Below, piece after piece: positions 1 to 12,162 of a DNA stretch of 64,000 nucleotides. Position numbers and translations under genes: made by a program. The number at the start of each line of letters is the position of its first letter. The stretch's first letter is position 1. Origin of the DNA: Calonectria ilicicola (lineage: Eukaryota > Ascomycota > Sordariomycetes > Hypocreales > Nectriaceae); contig CP085836.1 in NCBI GenBank assembly GCA_020809705.1, positions 682,001-746,000 of the forward strand, given 5' to 3'. The notes under the pieces were generated by a model, which saw only the letters and a program-made list of their open reading frames with translations, ran no database searches and was not told the DNA's origin.

Positions 1-3000
1 TTAATTGATTAATTAATTATATATTGTAATTTTAGTTAATTAACTGACTAATTATATTGTAGTTTTAGTTAACTAAAAACTATAGATTGTAGTTTATATT
101 TTAGTTATAGTTCTTTTTTTAGTTTTAGTTAACTAAATTATAACCTTAACTTTACCTAAAAGTCTTTTATATATTTATTAAATATATAAAAAATTAGAAA
201 ATTTAACAGAAGAATTTTTAGAAAAATCTAAAAAAAACTAAATCTAGTAAGTTTTTTTAAGATATAATTTAATATTTTAAAAGATTTATTTATTAATTAT
301 TAAATATAGGAATTTTATAAGATTTATTATAATTCTATTATAAAAGGCTTAAAAAATTAAAAAGATATTTTGCTAAAAAGCTAGATTTCCTAGCTATTAG
401 AAATTATAAGCCTTTTATTTTAGCTATTATTTTAGATCCTAGATTTAAATTAACCTATTTTTAAGAAAATAAATTATTATATTATTATTTGAATATAAAT
501 AAAGATGTTTTAAATTTATTTAAAACTGAACATAATCGGTTAGTTTTATATATATTTATTATAATTATACAAAAAAAGCTAATTTAAAATAAAATTAAAA
601 TAAAAAGATATTTAGAAAATCCTAATTTAAATTTATCTTTTAATAAATTAAATGAGGATATTTATAATAGAAACTCTTTTAAATTAAGGTTTAACCCTAA
701 TTTTAAAAAAGAATTATATATAAAAAGTTTAGATTTTAAAGAAGAATATACTATATATTTAAATGAAAAAGGCTTAAATTTAAAGGTTAGAAATTAACTT
801 TTTTTATTTATTCTTTTTAATTTAATTTTATTTTATTTTGTATTTATTATATATGAATTTTCTTTTTAAATTAATATATTTAAATATTAGGAAATTAATA
901 ATACTAGACTTTCTATTTTAAGTATATTAGCTAAGTATTATTTAACTATTCTAATTACTTTTAATTTTATAAAAAGTATTTTTTTATAGAAAATAATATT
1001 ATTCTTAAAAATAGAAATAAACTTTTTAAAAAAGTAGTTAGGTAGTTAATTTTATTAAAAGGTTAAAATTATAATAATATTAGATTTTAAGTTATATAAT
1101 AAAAATGATTTAAAATAAATATATTATATATATTTCCTTTTAAATATATTATTATATTAAATCTAATGTTATTTTAATTATTTTATTATATTAAATTTGT
1201 TATTATTTTAATTATTTTATTATATTAAATCTTTCAATTATTTTATTATATTAAATTTATTATTATTTTAATTTTATTATTTTATTATTTTTAATTTCAT
1301 TATTATTTTAATTATTTTATGATATTAATTTTATAATTTTATTATAATTTTATTATAATTTCATTATTATTTTATTATTATTTTAATTTTATTATTTTAT
1401 TATTGTATTATTTTTATTAATTTTATATTATTTTAATTTTTTATATTAATTTTATTATTATTTTAATTATTTTATTATTATTATTTTAAATATATAATTA
1501 TATTATTTTTATTATTATTTTAAAAAATCAAAATTAAATAACAAATTTAAAAAAAACTACAATTAAACTAAAACTAACCTATAAACTAAAAAAAAACTAT
1601 AACTAAACTACTAACTTAAACTATAATTAGTTAAATTAACTAAAACTAAAAACTAAAACTATAAACTAAAATTATAACCTTACTTTTAATAATTAGCTAA
1701 CTTTATAAAAAGTAAGATTAACTAGTTAATTAAAATAAGTTTATTAAAAGTTTCTAATTAATTATTTTTAATTTTTTTAAAATTAATTAAAAGTTAGTTT
1801 TTTAATAAGAGAATTCTTTAAAAGAAATTAATTAATTAAAAGTTTAGATTTTTAATAATAATAAAAAATATCTTTTATTTTAATTTTAAATATATTCTTT
1901 TTAATAAATTATCAAATAATTTTTTATTAAGTTAATTTAATTAAAAATAAAAATATAAATTATTAAAATTATAATTAAAAAATTAGAATTTTTAAAAAAT
2001 AAAATAATATAAAAATTAAATTTAATATTTTAATATCTAAATTTAAACTAATCTTTATAAAAAATATTCTTAATAATAAAGTATTTATTTTTTTAAATAA
2101 ATAATAAAAAAATAATATAAATAAATATTAATAAATATATAAAGAAATTTAATTAATATAAAATTATTTATATTTATAAAAAAGATAAATAAATAATTAA
2201 AAATAATTTTAAATAATACATATTTAAGAAATATTTATATAAAATAAATTTAATAATTATATTCTTTTTATTAAAATTATTAAATCTTATTAAATATAAA
2301 TAATAATTATTATTTTAAATTATTTTTATTTATAATTTATAATTATTTTAAATTATTATAATATTTAATAATTTTTTATTTTAAATTTATATTTATAAAT
2401 CTCATTTAATATATTAACTTTTTTTAAATTTATATATAAATAAAAAAAGATTTATTTTTTTTTAATTTTTTAAGAATTATTATTTAATCTTTTTATAAAA
2501 TATTTATTATTAAATTAAAATATATTTATTTTAAATATATTAAATTTATATTCATTTTTATATTATTTAATTTCTATTCTTTTAATTTTCCTTAAATTTT
2601 AATATATATCTTTTAAATAAAAATCTTATATAAAAATTAATATAAATATATTATTTAATATTTAAAGAATTAATATATATAAAATAAAATATAATTTTTA
2701 TATTATATTATAATAAATACTTTAAATAATTTTTTTAATTTAAATTAATAAAAAAATAAAAATCTAATTTAATTATTAAATTAATAATTAAAAATTAAAA
2801 TCTTTAATTTTTTATTAATTTTAATTACTTTTAATTAAAGTTAATCTTTTAATTAAAAATCTTAATTAAATATAAAATTAGAAATAAATAATTAAAATAA
2901 ATACTAAAAATTAATAATTAAAATTAATTAATTTTAATAATATTAAAAATTTCCTTTTAATAATAATTTAAATTATATAAAATAAATAAAGATTTAAATT

Positions 3001-5700
3001 AATTTAAAAATTAAATATATTATTTTAAAAAGAACTTAATACCTAAAAAAGTATTAAAATAAAAAAAGGTTTTATATATTTAATTTAAATAAAAAGATAA
3101 ATTTATATATTTTTATTTTAAAATCTTCTATATATTTATTTAATATATAAAATCTTAAATAATTTAAAAAAAAGATTTTTAAAAGAAAATTAATTTAAAA
3201 GTTTTAATATAATAAATTAATTTATTAATATAAAAAATAAAAGTTTTATATAATCTATTATAATTATATAATAAAGAAATTAAAAATTTTAAAAAAACCT
3301 CTTCTTTTAAATAAATTAGATTCTTTAATTATAAAAGATTTATAATTTTTTATTTTAATTATTATATTAATTTTTAAATTTAAATTAATTTATTCTTTTA
3401 AAATTTCTTTCTTATTTTATATATAAATCTAGTTATTTAATAAAATTAAATTAATAAATTAAATAAAGTTATAAATATAAATTTAAATTAAATAAATAAA
3501 TAAATTATTAAATATTATAATAATTTAAAAATATAAAAAATATTATTATATTATTATTTAATTATAAATAAATATAAATTTAAAATTATTATTTAATAAA
3601 TTAAATAAAAATATTATTATATTAAATTTTATTTTTATTAATAATTAACTAAAAATTAAATTATTTAATTAATAAATTAATAATTCTTTTTTAATTTTTA
3701 ATTTAAATATAATTTCTTTTTTATTATATAATTTAAAATTTAAAATATTAATATTAATATTTTAATCTTTAAATTTAAAAGATTTTTATTTAAAGATTTA
3801 TTATTTTTTTTTTAAATTTAATTTTTTTAAATATAAATCTTTTCAAAAATTAAAATTAAAATTTAGTTTTAAAGAAAATTTATTATAAATATTCTAATTT
3901 AATTTATTAAAAAATAAATTTAAATTAAAATTCTTAAATATTCTTTTACTTTAATATTAATTTAAATTAATATTTTTTTGTTATATATATAAGTCTAGCT
4001 ATCTAGTAAGGTCAAGTTATTATAATTATATAAAAATATATATAAAATTAAATACTTAAATCTAATATTAAATAAACCTTAAAACTTATTTATTTATATT
4101 TAAATAATTAATTTATAATAATTTATTATAATATAATAATAATTAATATAAAAGATTTTATATTTAATTTCTTTTTAAATAATTTAAATATAAAAAATCC
4201 TTATTTTTAATAATTTTATTAAAATAATCTAATAAAAAATTATAATATTTATTATAATTATCTTTTTATTTATATATTACTTTTTTCTTTTATTATATAT
4301 ATTATATTATAATTTATATAAATAAATTTTAAAAATTTAATTTAATTAAATATTATAAAATAATTATTTCTTTTAAAAATTTGTAAAATATATTATTATA
4401 TAAATATATTATTAAAATAAAATATAATTTTTAAATAATATTATAAAAAGCTTCTTAAATTTAAAATTTAATAATATATATTTTTATTAATAAATATTAT
4501 AAATATAAAATATTTAAAATTTTAATAATAAAATATTTATTATAATATTAATTAAATTTTATATAAAAATATTTCTATTATATTTCTTAATATTTTAATA
4601 TCAAGTTTTAAATATACTTTTATAAATTTATATACTCTTTTATATTTATTTTAAAAAGAAATTTACATTCTTAAAAAAATAAAACATATTTTAATTTTAT
4701 TATTTATATTATATCTTTAATATTCTTTTTTTTCAACTTTATCTTAAAATATTAAAAGATATCTTTAATTAATCATATTAAGCTAAATTGTATTCGCTTA
4801 AATTAATTAATTAATATATTTAGGTGTAAATTTAAATTTTAAAGAATTATTACTAGTATAAATTATATATTATTTAATAATAAATATCTTTATAATATAT
4901 ATGTGTGGTTTAAAGTATATATTTTAAAGAGATTTATTTAAGTAAAAGCTTTCCTTTTATTATACAAGGTTTCTAGCTATTAAGGTTTTTATTTTATATT
5001 ATCTTTAAACTTTATAGTTAGTATAAGAAGAATTATACTAATTAATTTAAAAGTCTATTATAAAGCTTAACTTTAGGTTTTATAACCTTGTATATCTTTC
5101 TTTTCTAAGAGAAAGAAAATAACTATATAAATAATATAAAAAATATATATTATTTTATTATATTTCATTTAATATTTTTAAATTAATATTATATTATAAT
5201 ATATATATTTTTTAATATTATATACACTTTTTTAATTTAATATTTAATTTTATATATTTTATTTTTTAAAATTAAAAAAATTATTATTTTAAACTTTAAT
5301 AGTTATCTTATATATTTATTTAAATCTTTTTATAACTTATTAAAAGAATCTAAATTAATAAAATAACAAAATATTTACTAAACTAAGATATAATTAAATG
5401 TACTATATATAAAGTTTAACTTTAATACACATATAAAAACTTAAAAAAATAATTATATATAAAATAGCTTTCTTTACTAAGATTAATTAATCCTAGTATA
5501 AAATTTTTATTAAAGAAAATCTAATATAAATAATTATAAATTAAGGGAAAAAAGTCGACTAAATTAGTAGTAAATATCTAAATTTAAAAAAGGGCAATTT
5601 AGAATAAGTTGATAGATAATACTATTTAAAATATATATAATAAAACAATACTTTTAATATTATAAGCTAATATTTAGTAAGAGGTTACAATTATAATCAA
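1..5700. repeat. Extreme AT-rich, RIP-degraded repeat block
   Basis: Almost every position is A or T and no long open frame survives on either strand. Recognisable coding relics (the hAT fragment near 0.3-1.0 kb) have lost Trp, Gln and Arg codons to stops in the way expected from C:G to T:A mutation. A short motif related to 'aagtctagctatctagtaag' recurs in decayed form near 3.42 kb and 3.99 kb, so several repeat copies are probably nested here. Composition becomes normal over about 5.65-5.75 kb. I read it as RIP-mutated transposons, probably heterochromatic. Family assignment of most of the block is not possible by eye. Confidence 0.85.
300..1000 (+). pseudogene. hAT-family transposase relic
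   Basis: Two hAT landmarks can be read through the stops. At about 423-468 the translation gives ILDPRFKLTYF followed by a stop where the family usually has Trp. At about 883-985 the hAT C-terminal dimerisation region is recognisable, with LSILSILAKYYLTI and then a decayed version of the region that normally reads like IPATSAPSERVFS. Between them the frame is riddled with TAA/TAG. The N-terminal BED finger and the first catalytic region are not recognisable. The element has no coding capacity. Confidence 0.6.
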
Positions 5701-5779
5701 AACATACCCTACTTTTAATACATACTCCCCAGTCCTAAACTTGGAAAAAAATACTACACCAAGAGTAATAACATATATT

Positions 5780-7030
5780 AGGAAAAGACTGACCGATGCT
5801 TAACGTCATCTACAACCACAAGAAACACAGAAGATCATTTCAATCAATCTCAGTGATACAAAAATAATAAACATATACCATAAACCAGATAATAACACTT
5901 TTAACACCCTCTTCAAACGACTGGTGCCAGAAAAGTACATTATAACCACGGGCTTCAATACATTCTACCCAATCTGGCAATTAGGGGAACTAAAACAAGG
6001 AGGAGAAGAACTTACAGACTAAATAAAAGATAACTCTCTCTTACTCATAAGCCCCCTAAATAAACCAACAAATAGATACGGAAACACACTCAACCTCATC
6101 TTCTCAAATATCTGCTTTGCAGAAACCACGATTGAGCAACATCTAGACACCACATCTAACCATTTTACACCATACACCGAAATCCCCTCCTTAGCACCAC
6201 CAAGACCAGAACCCAAGAAACACACAATAGTAGAAGAAGAAGAACTCAAGAGGTTTATCAACTTCATCAAAGCGGGAAAGAGCTCCCTCATATAGGATAC
6301 AACAAATAGAGAAGGACTAGATCATTCTGCTTAAAGACTCATCAACCTATCAGAAACTGGCGTCAAAACAACAGGGAAGCCAACTAGCATACATAACAAA
6401 CCTACATCCTGGTGGACAAAGGAGTACATCGAAGCCCATAAGTTTTACTCAGCAGCTAGACAAATCCGCATCCAGGACCTTATCAAAGAAGCAAAGAAGG
6501 GTTCAGAGGACAAACAAAAAGAGAAAAAGACGACTACCAGGTCAGAACAGTCGAAGACCTCAAAACAAACAACCACATATTTAGGATCACAAAGTAGCTA
6601 AGAGCACCATCCCAGTGTAAACCGCCACCCCTGCAAGTGGGAGACAAAGTCTACACAACTAACAACGACCGAGTAGAAGCCCTACGCTCAGCACTGCTGG
6701 AAAGAAAAGCCGACTCTAATAACATCCCTAACCTATAAGCTGACCTCCCAAAACCACAACCACACCCCATCCCATTCAAGATAACCAAAGACAACCTCGA
6801 AGCTAAAGATACTCTACTCTAACCCGTACTAGAAACACAGCCCCGAGCGCAGATAGCATAACCACAGAACTTCTAAAAGCGACATGGAAAATCCTTGGAA
6901 ATTTTGCGAGGTGGCTATATGAGAGCTACCTCCAAGCCAGACACCACCCCCTGGCATCCAAAATAGCTGAAGTGATGATGACCCCCAAATCTGACAAAGG
7001 AAACATGTCCTCGCCAAGGTCAATGGGATA
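5780..7030 (+). pseudogene. Tad1-like LINE endonuclease/reverse transcriptase relic
   Basis: Forward translation in mixed frames gives pieces of a fungal non-LTR retrotransposon pol protein. Around 5.93-6.29 kb is the C-terminal part of the endonuclease, with GFNTFYPIWQ (normally GDFN.HHP.W), DNSLLLISPLNKPTNRYGN and a following LNLIFSN segment. Around 6.4-7.0 kb are linker and reverse-transcriptase-entry segments ending in a decayed HPK..K..EV...PK motif. Stops and missing residues fit moderate RIP, and the RT catalytic YADD region is absent. The fragment sits just outside the AT-rich block, so it is either the block's less-mutated edge or a separate insertion. Confidence 0.65.
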
Positions 7031-7597
7031 GGAAGAAACGGGTGGTATTTTAGATGTAATATTAGATGTTTAGATAGATTAGATAGTCATCCCTCTAGCC
7101 TAGCACGTCTTTTCAATCCTCTAGGAGGTTGGTGGAGACTTTGTGCCCGCAAGATGGAGATATAACACACACACAAACACACACACACACACACACACAC
7201 ACAAGCTCCAATTTAGTCATAGGCTTTGGTTCTAAAGATGCAAGGTGACCTTGTTGATAGTCCTAGAAGGGCTAGAGGGAATGGCAGACACTTGTGTCCA
7301 GAAAAGGGCGATGACGCTTGAAATGAAGCTCGTTATTTAGAGGTTAGTTGGAGTTCGGAGGGAATATGATGTCTTTTCACCTCTTTCTGAACTGGTCTCT
7401 ATCTATTACTGCTGGACTGTGCACGATTTGGCTGTATTATCGATTTAAATGATTTAACCCCACTTGTTTCCTGGTCTTTTGTGAAGGTAGCCATATTATT
7501 TTTTCCCTGATGTGCGTTTGAGTTTGGCATTGGACTTGATGCTAGATTTGGATTGATGTAGACTGTCTGCGGCCTCGGACATTGTTCCGTCTTTCGC
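7031..7597. other. Intergenic, no gene seen
   Basis: No open frame here resembles a protein. The only distinct element is the AC microsatellite listed separately. Confidence 0.5.
7165..7203. repeat. (AC)n microsatellite
   Basis: A run of AC dinucleotides, about 39 bases with one AA interruption near 7174-7176. No coding or regulatory role can be inferred. Confidence 0.9.
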
Positions 7598-7996
7598 TAT
7601 AGTACAGCAGTTGTCACTATCCGTGTCGCAGTTGTCAAAATCTAAAAGAATTTCCCGCACGGACCACGTGCCTGTTTGTGACTTAGTGTGGTGATAATCC
7701 AATTTCTACCTGGTGTGAGAGATCAGGTAGCACTAACATTTTGGCCGTCCAGTTTTGGCTTACGGCTCTAGAACAACAAGGGCATAATAAACTAGAAACG
7801 ACTTATGCAGTACCTGGCTTCGGCCGTTTCCAGTCCAGCCATGAGCCAAAACTGGGCGGCCAAGATGTTAGTGCTACCTAATCTGTAGCAGTTGGATTGG
7901 CACCGTGCTAAGCCACAAATATACGCTTGGTCCGTGCGGGGATTCTCTTTAACATCGACAACTGCGACACGGATAGTGACAACCACTGTACTGTAT
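7598..7996. repeat. Imperfect long inverted repeat
   Basis: The segment at about 7598-7769 reads back, with scattered mismatches, as the reverse complement of about 7835-7996. Shared landmarks include ttgtcactatccgtgtcgca, ccgcacggacca, taggtagcactaacat and cagttttggct. Arms are roughly 165 nt with a spacer of about 65 nt. Transcribed RNA could fold into a long hairpin. It may be two inverted copies of one repeat or a MITE-like foldback element. Short open frames within it are reflections of the symmetry rather than genes. Confidence 0.75.
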
Positions 7997-9099
7997 TCTT
8001 CCCTGAGAAACACATCCGGCTCAGGCAGGAAGGTTTGTGAAGAATTGTCGAAAATGAATGGTCTCATCTGGGACGGCAACTTGCAAGGACGGTTATGTTT
8101 TAAACTGTGCATCGCCCATATCAACGTCGTAGGAGATCCTTCGTTGCCCGAGGTCGTCATCATGGCTCAGCAAAACTCCCACAAACCCAAGGCCCAAGAT
8201 GGGGAATGGAACAATGGGCTCTGCAGCTGTGGCCCCTGCAGGACGTGTCTACTGGGCACCTTTTTACCCTGTGTCTGTGAGTACTTTTCCGAGATAAGGA
8301 TATCGGACAAAGACGCATCTGCCATGTTGGGGATGTGATGCGTGTAAAGATCAAACCAATTAACGCGACACCAACTTCCAGTGCTTGGAAAGACGGCTGA
8401 ACACATGCGAGATCCCATCGACCGACATCACAGTGGGTGCAACCGTAATTGCATGATTTTTTGCTGTATCCAGAGCTTCACCGGTTGCGGTTGGATGTAA
8501 GTTATTATTAGAACCCGTTCTTACAACCAGACCCTATCTTAATCTAGATGGTAGTTACGCCATGGTGAAGCGTGGCGAGATTCGTGAGCGATTCGGAATT
8601 CGGGGTAGCAGGCTCAAGGACTGTTGCACCAGTTGTTTTTGCCTCTGCTGCGCACTTATTCAACAAGAAAAGGAGGTCAAAGCCCATCTTGGTCATGATC
8701 TTGTCACACAAAGTTATGATAACTCTCAAGAAGTCATGCACATGCCTTCTCAGCCAACTATCCAGGCGCCGTTCTCTCTTCAAGAGCACCCCATTTACAA
8801 CGCTTGACTATACAGCAACATCCAAGGCTTGATTCAACATCCTAGTAAATGGATTCGCATAGCCTGCCGGGTTGTACATACTTGGGGGGGAATTACCTAT
8901 TATCATTTGGCAATGGCTATCTGGTTGATTTGGAGAAGCCTAGATGATTGTACATAAAGCGAGCGAGTTTCGCCGCCGTCGCATTAATCAGTAAAGAGAA
9001 CAACGTTGCCTGGGCTGAGTGTTTTTTTTTTTTTTTTTTTGGGAAGGGTGAGACTAAGTTGGAGCTAGATAGCTTAGAGTGGGGAGTACGAGACTATTA
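7997..9099. other. Intergenic, no supported gene
   Basis: Short overlapping open frames of 60-150 codons exist on both strands but none shows a recognisable motif or plausible exon structure. A 19-T homopolymer lies at 9022-9040, which could be the tail of a minus-strand retroelement or a simple repeat. Confidence 0.45.
9022..9040. repeat. Poly(T) tract
   Basis: Nineteen consecutive T residues. There is no recognisable retroelement immediately adjacent, so its origin is open. Confidence 0.9.
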
Positions 9100-9393
9100 T
9101 GTCACACTGTGAGTCCCAATCACTCTGACAGATGGCTGTTACGTAGGTCAGATGCCCGGCATCCGAATAGGATGGTCACGGCTGCGGTCGGCCCTAAAAC
9201 ACCACCTCAAATATTAGCACACGAGTCCGACTCGCGTATCAATCTATGGACCATGGGCCCTACAGGGCCTGGCTAATTGACCATTAAGGCCAAGCCGTCA
9301 TCGTCATGTTGATCAAACCTTATGACCCCAAAGCCGGAGGCCGCCTTTAACGAAGCTCCTCGATGTATCCATAATCGTAGCTATCTATTGATA
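9100..9393 (+). repeat. LTR-like dispersed repeat, internally deleted copy
   Basis: It begins TGTCACAC and ends TCTATTGATA. It shares with the fuller copy at 20251-20773 the blocks 'ggtcacggc(t/c)gc', 'caaaacacca', 'gggccctacagggcctggc', 'ggaggccgcctt' and the terminal 'atcgtagctatct(a/g)ttgata'. The middle part of the longer copy, including its TATAAAAG box, is missing here. No 5-bp target duplication is visible, so this copy may have been rearranged after insertion. Confidence 0.65.
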
Positions 9394-10290
9394 GACTCAC
9401 ATAGAGATTTTCTACCAAGGCATCGGAGACGCATTTCTTGGATGTGGAAGAAAATCACAAGCTTACCCAGCCACATTTTTCATTTATTTGGGGAAACAGA
9501 AGGCTGGGGTGGAGACAAAATGGACACAGCTACCAAAAAGGCTAGGTTTGAAATGCATTGACATAAGTGGGGCGGCTAACGAAGACACGGGACCCGCGGA
9601 GCGTCGCGTGTGCTTGATGCGTAGAGCCAATCCATGGTCGACCAGGGTATTCAGCATGCATTGCATAACGTTTCTTTTGATGTGACATGGGCTTGAAGTG
9701 CGAAAGGAAATGCACTTTCATAAGATCATGCATTGAGGATAATTATTGCTGCCTGACAATGATGCATGTGGCGGTGTCAATGGATGTACTTCCGGGGGTT
9801 TGACCCTTGAACAATAACACAAAGCACGCACTCACGCAGCTCATCCTCGCGAAGCACTCCCAACCGTCCCCACTGCTCTTCTGCATTGTGTGACAGCGAT
9901 CAGTCGGTGCACACCCATCCCATGGTATGTTGGCGAGTAAGGCAAGAGTTCTCTACGGATGCAGAGGCAATGGCTCTATAATTTTCTCAGGGGTTTTCTT
10001 TTGCAGCTCTTTTGCAGCTCATCCTCATTCCGATCTTGCTGATCCTCAAAACACAGCCGTACATGTATTTTAATAGTTTGAAGATGAACTTGATCCAGCG
10101 CGTCCTCCATATCGGGAACATATGTACTCCGTATAGTAAAGAAAAAAACCAAGACTTCATTCTATCACGGGCCTCAGTAATGATGAAAAATTGTGTCTTG
10201 ACCGGGGTTTGATCCCTGCTGGTACCAATACTTGTATCTGATGCACCAATCCAGAAAATATTCTTATACCCAATTCAAATTTTAATCCCT
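9394..10290. other. Intergenic, no supported gene
   Basis: No convincing open frame or repeat was recognised. The region lies between the LTR-like repeat and the 10.3-kb direct repeat. Confidence 0.4.
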
Positions 10291-10293
10291 GTC

Positions 10294-10513
10294 ATCATTG
10301 TCAGAACGTGTATTGTGTTGATTCTTAGTGGTCTGATTTACAGTGGAGGTAAAGGTACATTCTTATATCCAACCCATATAGCAATATCCTTTAAACCCCT
10401 GGATATCCTGACCCACTCATTCTCCCTGACAATCATTGTCAGAACGTGTATTGTGTTGATTCTTAGTGGTCTGATTTACAGTGGAGGTAAAGGTACATTC
10501 TTATATCCAAGCC
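10294..10513 (+). repeat. Direct repeat, two copies with a 138-bp period
   Basis: About 80 bases starting at 'cattgtcagaacgtgtattg' and running to 'cattcttatatccaa' occur at about 10296-10374 and again at about 10434-10512, nearly identical and in direct orientation. They are separated by about 55-60 bases of unrelated sequence. The identity implies a recent local duplication. Open frames crossing it simply repeat the same peptide and are not considered genes. Confidence 0.85.
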
Positions 10514-10829
10514 ATGATGTTGATGCACTCACATTCTTCAGTGACAGAATCTCAAAAATACAGGGACGCGAAAGGGATTTTCAAGGCCTTTCGGCTCTCG
10601 TATCATTCTCATGTTTGTTGGTTACTTCTAATATATACACCAACAGATCTGTTTGATTCGGACGGAAAATTGTCCACGATGGAAACAAGTCTAGGGTAAT
10701 CTATTGCTTGGCGTGTGGGAAGTTGAGTACAACTTTGATTCTTTGCCTTTCGGATTTCTATTTCGCCGGATCCCGAAGCGCTTTCAGTCGCAACGTGTCA
10801 GGGCTGGAGGCATCACCACCCCATTGACA

Positions 10830-10985
10830 GCGCAATCGTTCAAGGCAGCTGGCCTAATGAATCATTTTCCACGCCTAGTGATCCGTGGGATATGTGAATA
10901 TTCTGACTCGCACAAGAACAAGGCAAGGCAAGGCTTTGCGGCCATGGTAGCGGCAACTTCTGCAAAAGACCTTTTGCAAAAATCC
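10830..10985 (+). pseudogene. Remnant of a PNP/UDP phosphorylase-like (NLR N-terminal) domain
   Basis: The translation contains [20 protein letters not shown] followed by YSDSHKNK and an Ala-rich helix. This is the C-terminal signature of the phosphorylase-superfamily domain found at the N-terminus of many fungal NLRs. It closely parallels the homologous stretch in the NLR at 53-56 kb (about 55.3-55.45 kb). The canonical EMEAAG is altered to FKAAG, and neither the rest of the domain nor an NB-ARC follows within the next kilobases. It is best seen as an isolated relic of a fifth NLR-type locus. Confidence 0.6.
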
Positions 10986-11544
10986 TACTTATCAAAGCCG
11001 AGAAAGAGGCCAGTTGCTGCGACTCTCAATGCTTAATAGTTGATAACCTTAGGCAGTTGAACAGAGGCTTATTACCGTACATTAGGCCACAGTTACTACA
11101 AAAGCTGTGGTTGAATCCATTCGATTTGGCCTTCCTATTAAAAGGGTCAAACACTGGCTTTGCCCTCCCGATCTATCCATAGATGCTAATCACGCGCGGA
11201 ATCATCTGTCTCGCAGACAAGCGCAGATGGAGTTATTTACACTCAACAGCCTAGATGACTGATTTCCCTAGTCCACTAATTCACTATGGCTGGCTCATCT
11301 AGCTTTGAGAAGTGGAACAAGAAGCTGGAGGTCCAAGTCACAACCGAAAGTTGCGTGAAATTGTGGGTCCGACAAAAAAGAGAGGCTGGCAATGCCTAGC
11401 CACCAACACTCAAATAAAGCTCAACAACAAGACCATGCACCAATTTTCTGACGTCGCCAATCGATTTGCCATTCAATATTACCCAGTTGGACTGAGTTTA
11501 AAAATATTTGACCCATTCCGCCGAACCTCAGTGGGATATGAAGG

Positions 11545-12162
11545 ATGGATATCGAACCGCCAAGTGATCCACTTTCGCTCGGCACAGATTTGATCAACTA
11601 CCTAAGCAAATTCGACAAAAACAACAACCAGTTGCCTTATGTACACCCAAAAGCCATTTCATTCAACAACGGAGAGCACAAGAGAAATTGGAGTAATCTA
11701 CCCGACGTTGAATCCAGAGATACAATAACCGGGTTCTACAGTGCACCAAAAACGGGAAAAAACACATGGATTGGATTCTTCAGCGGCGAAACAACGAATT
11801 GGATCAAGGACAAAAACTGGAATGAAGCACCATGGCACTGCTTCACAATTGCTCTCATAAATGATACAAAGGGGAAGCATATGGTTGTCTACGACCCAGA
11901 CCCTTCACCTTTCGCTGATTCAGATGAACGAGCCACAACCATACTTCGAGGACTTCAACGAAATCTTTTTACCTGGATACGAGGAAATAAGGGAAGACAT
12001 CTCAAATTGTGGTACTCTATTGACCGAGGTAACGAAGGCCAAAATATGTGCCTATATCATTCATTGAAAAGGGTACAAAAGTGGGCTCGAATTGGGGACT
12101 TGCCATGGCAAGGAGAAGACGATCCACGAGTTGAGAACTGCATTCGAATCACTAAAGTATAA
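11545..12162 (+). CDS. Uncharacterised protein, possible papain-like cysteine protease fold
   Basis: A 205-residue frame beginning MDIEPPSDPL. The family is not recognised. The centre reads EAPWHCFTIAL, GKHMVVYDPDP and, after about 45 residues, GQNMCLYH. A His (98), Asp (117) and Gln/Cys (166/169) in this order resemble the H-D-Q-C order of CE-clan (Ulp1-like) proteases, although the Gln-Cys spacing is shorter than usual and the Cys is not followed by Gly. A short frame from an ATG at 11286 (MAGSSSFEKW, 37 codons) and another from 11312 lie just upstream, so the true gene may have upstream exons. A TGA directly precedes this ATG in frame. The downstream 12.2-13.0 kb is non-coding. Whether it is expressed is unknown. 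Confidence 0.45.
   Translation: MDIEPPSDPLSLGTDLINYLSKFDKNNNQLPYVHPKAISFNNGEHKRNWSNLPDVESRDTITGFYSAPKTGKNTWIGFFSGETTNWIKDKNWNEAPWHCFTIALINDTKGKHMVVYDPDPSPFADSDERATTILRGLQRNLFTWIRGNKGRHLKLWYSIDRGNEGQNMCLYHSLKRVQKWARIGDLPWQGEDDPRVENCIRITKV

Noticed and set aside
7165..7203. AC repeat or other short tandem repeats as a CRISPR array or satellite
   Set aside because: They are simple dinucleotide repeats in a fungal genome, with no spacer structure.
7792..8338. Opposed frames of 123 and 148 codons near 8 kb
   Set aside because: They overlap the inverted repeat and mirror each other's sequence. No domain or intron structure supports coding.
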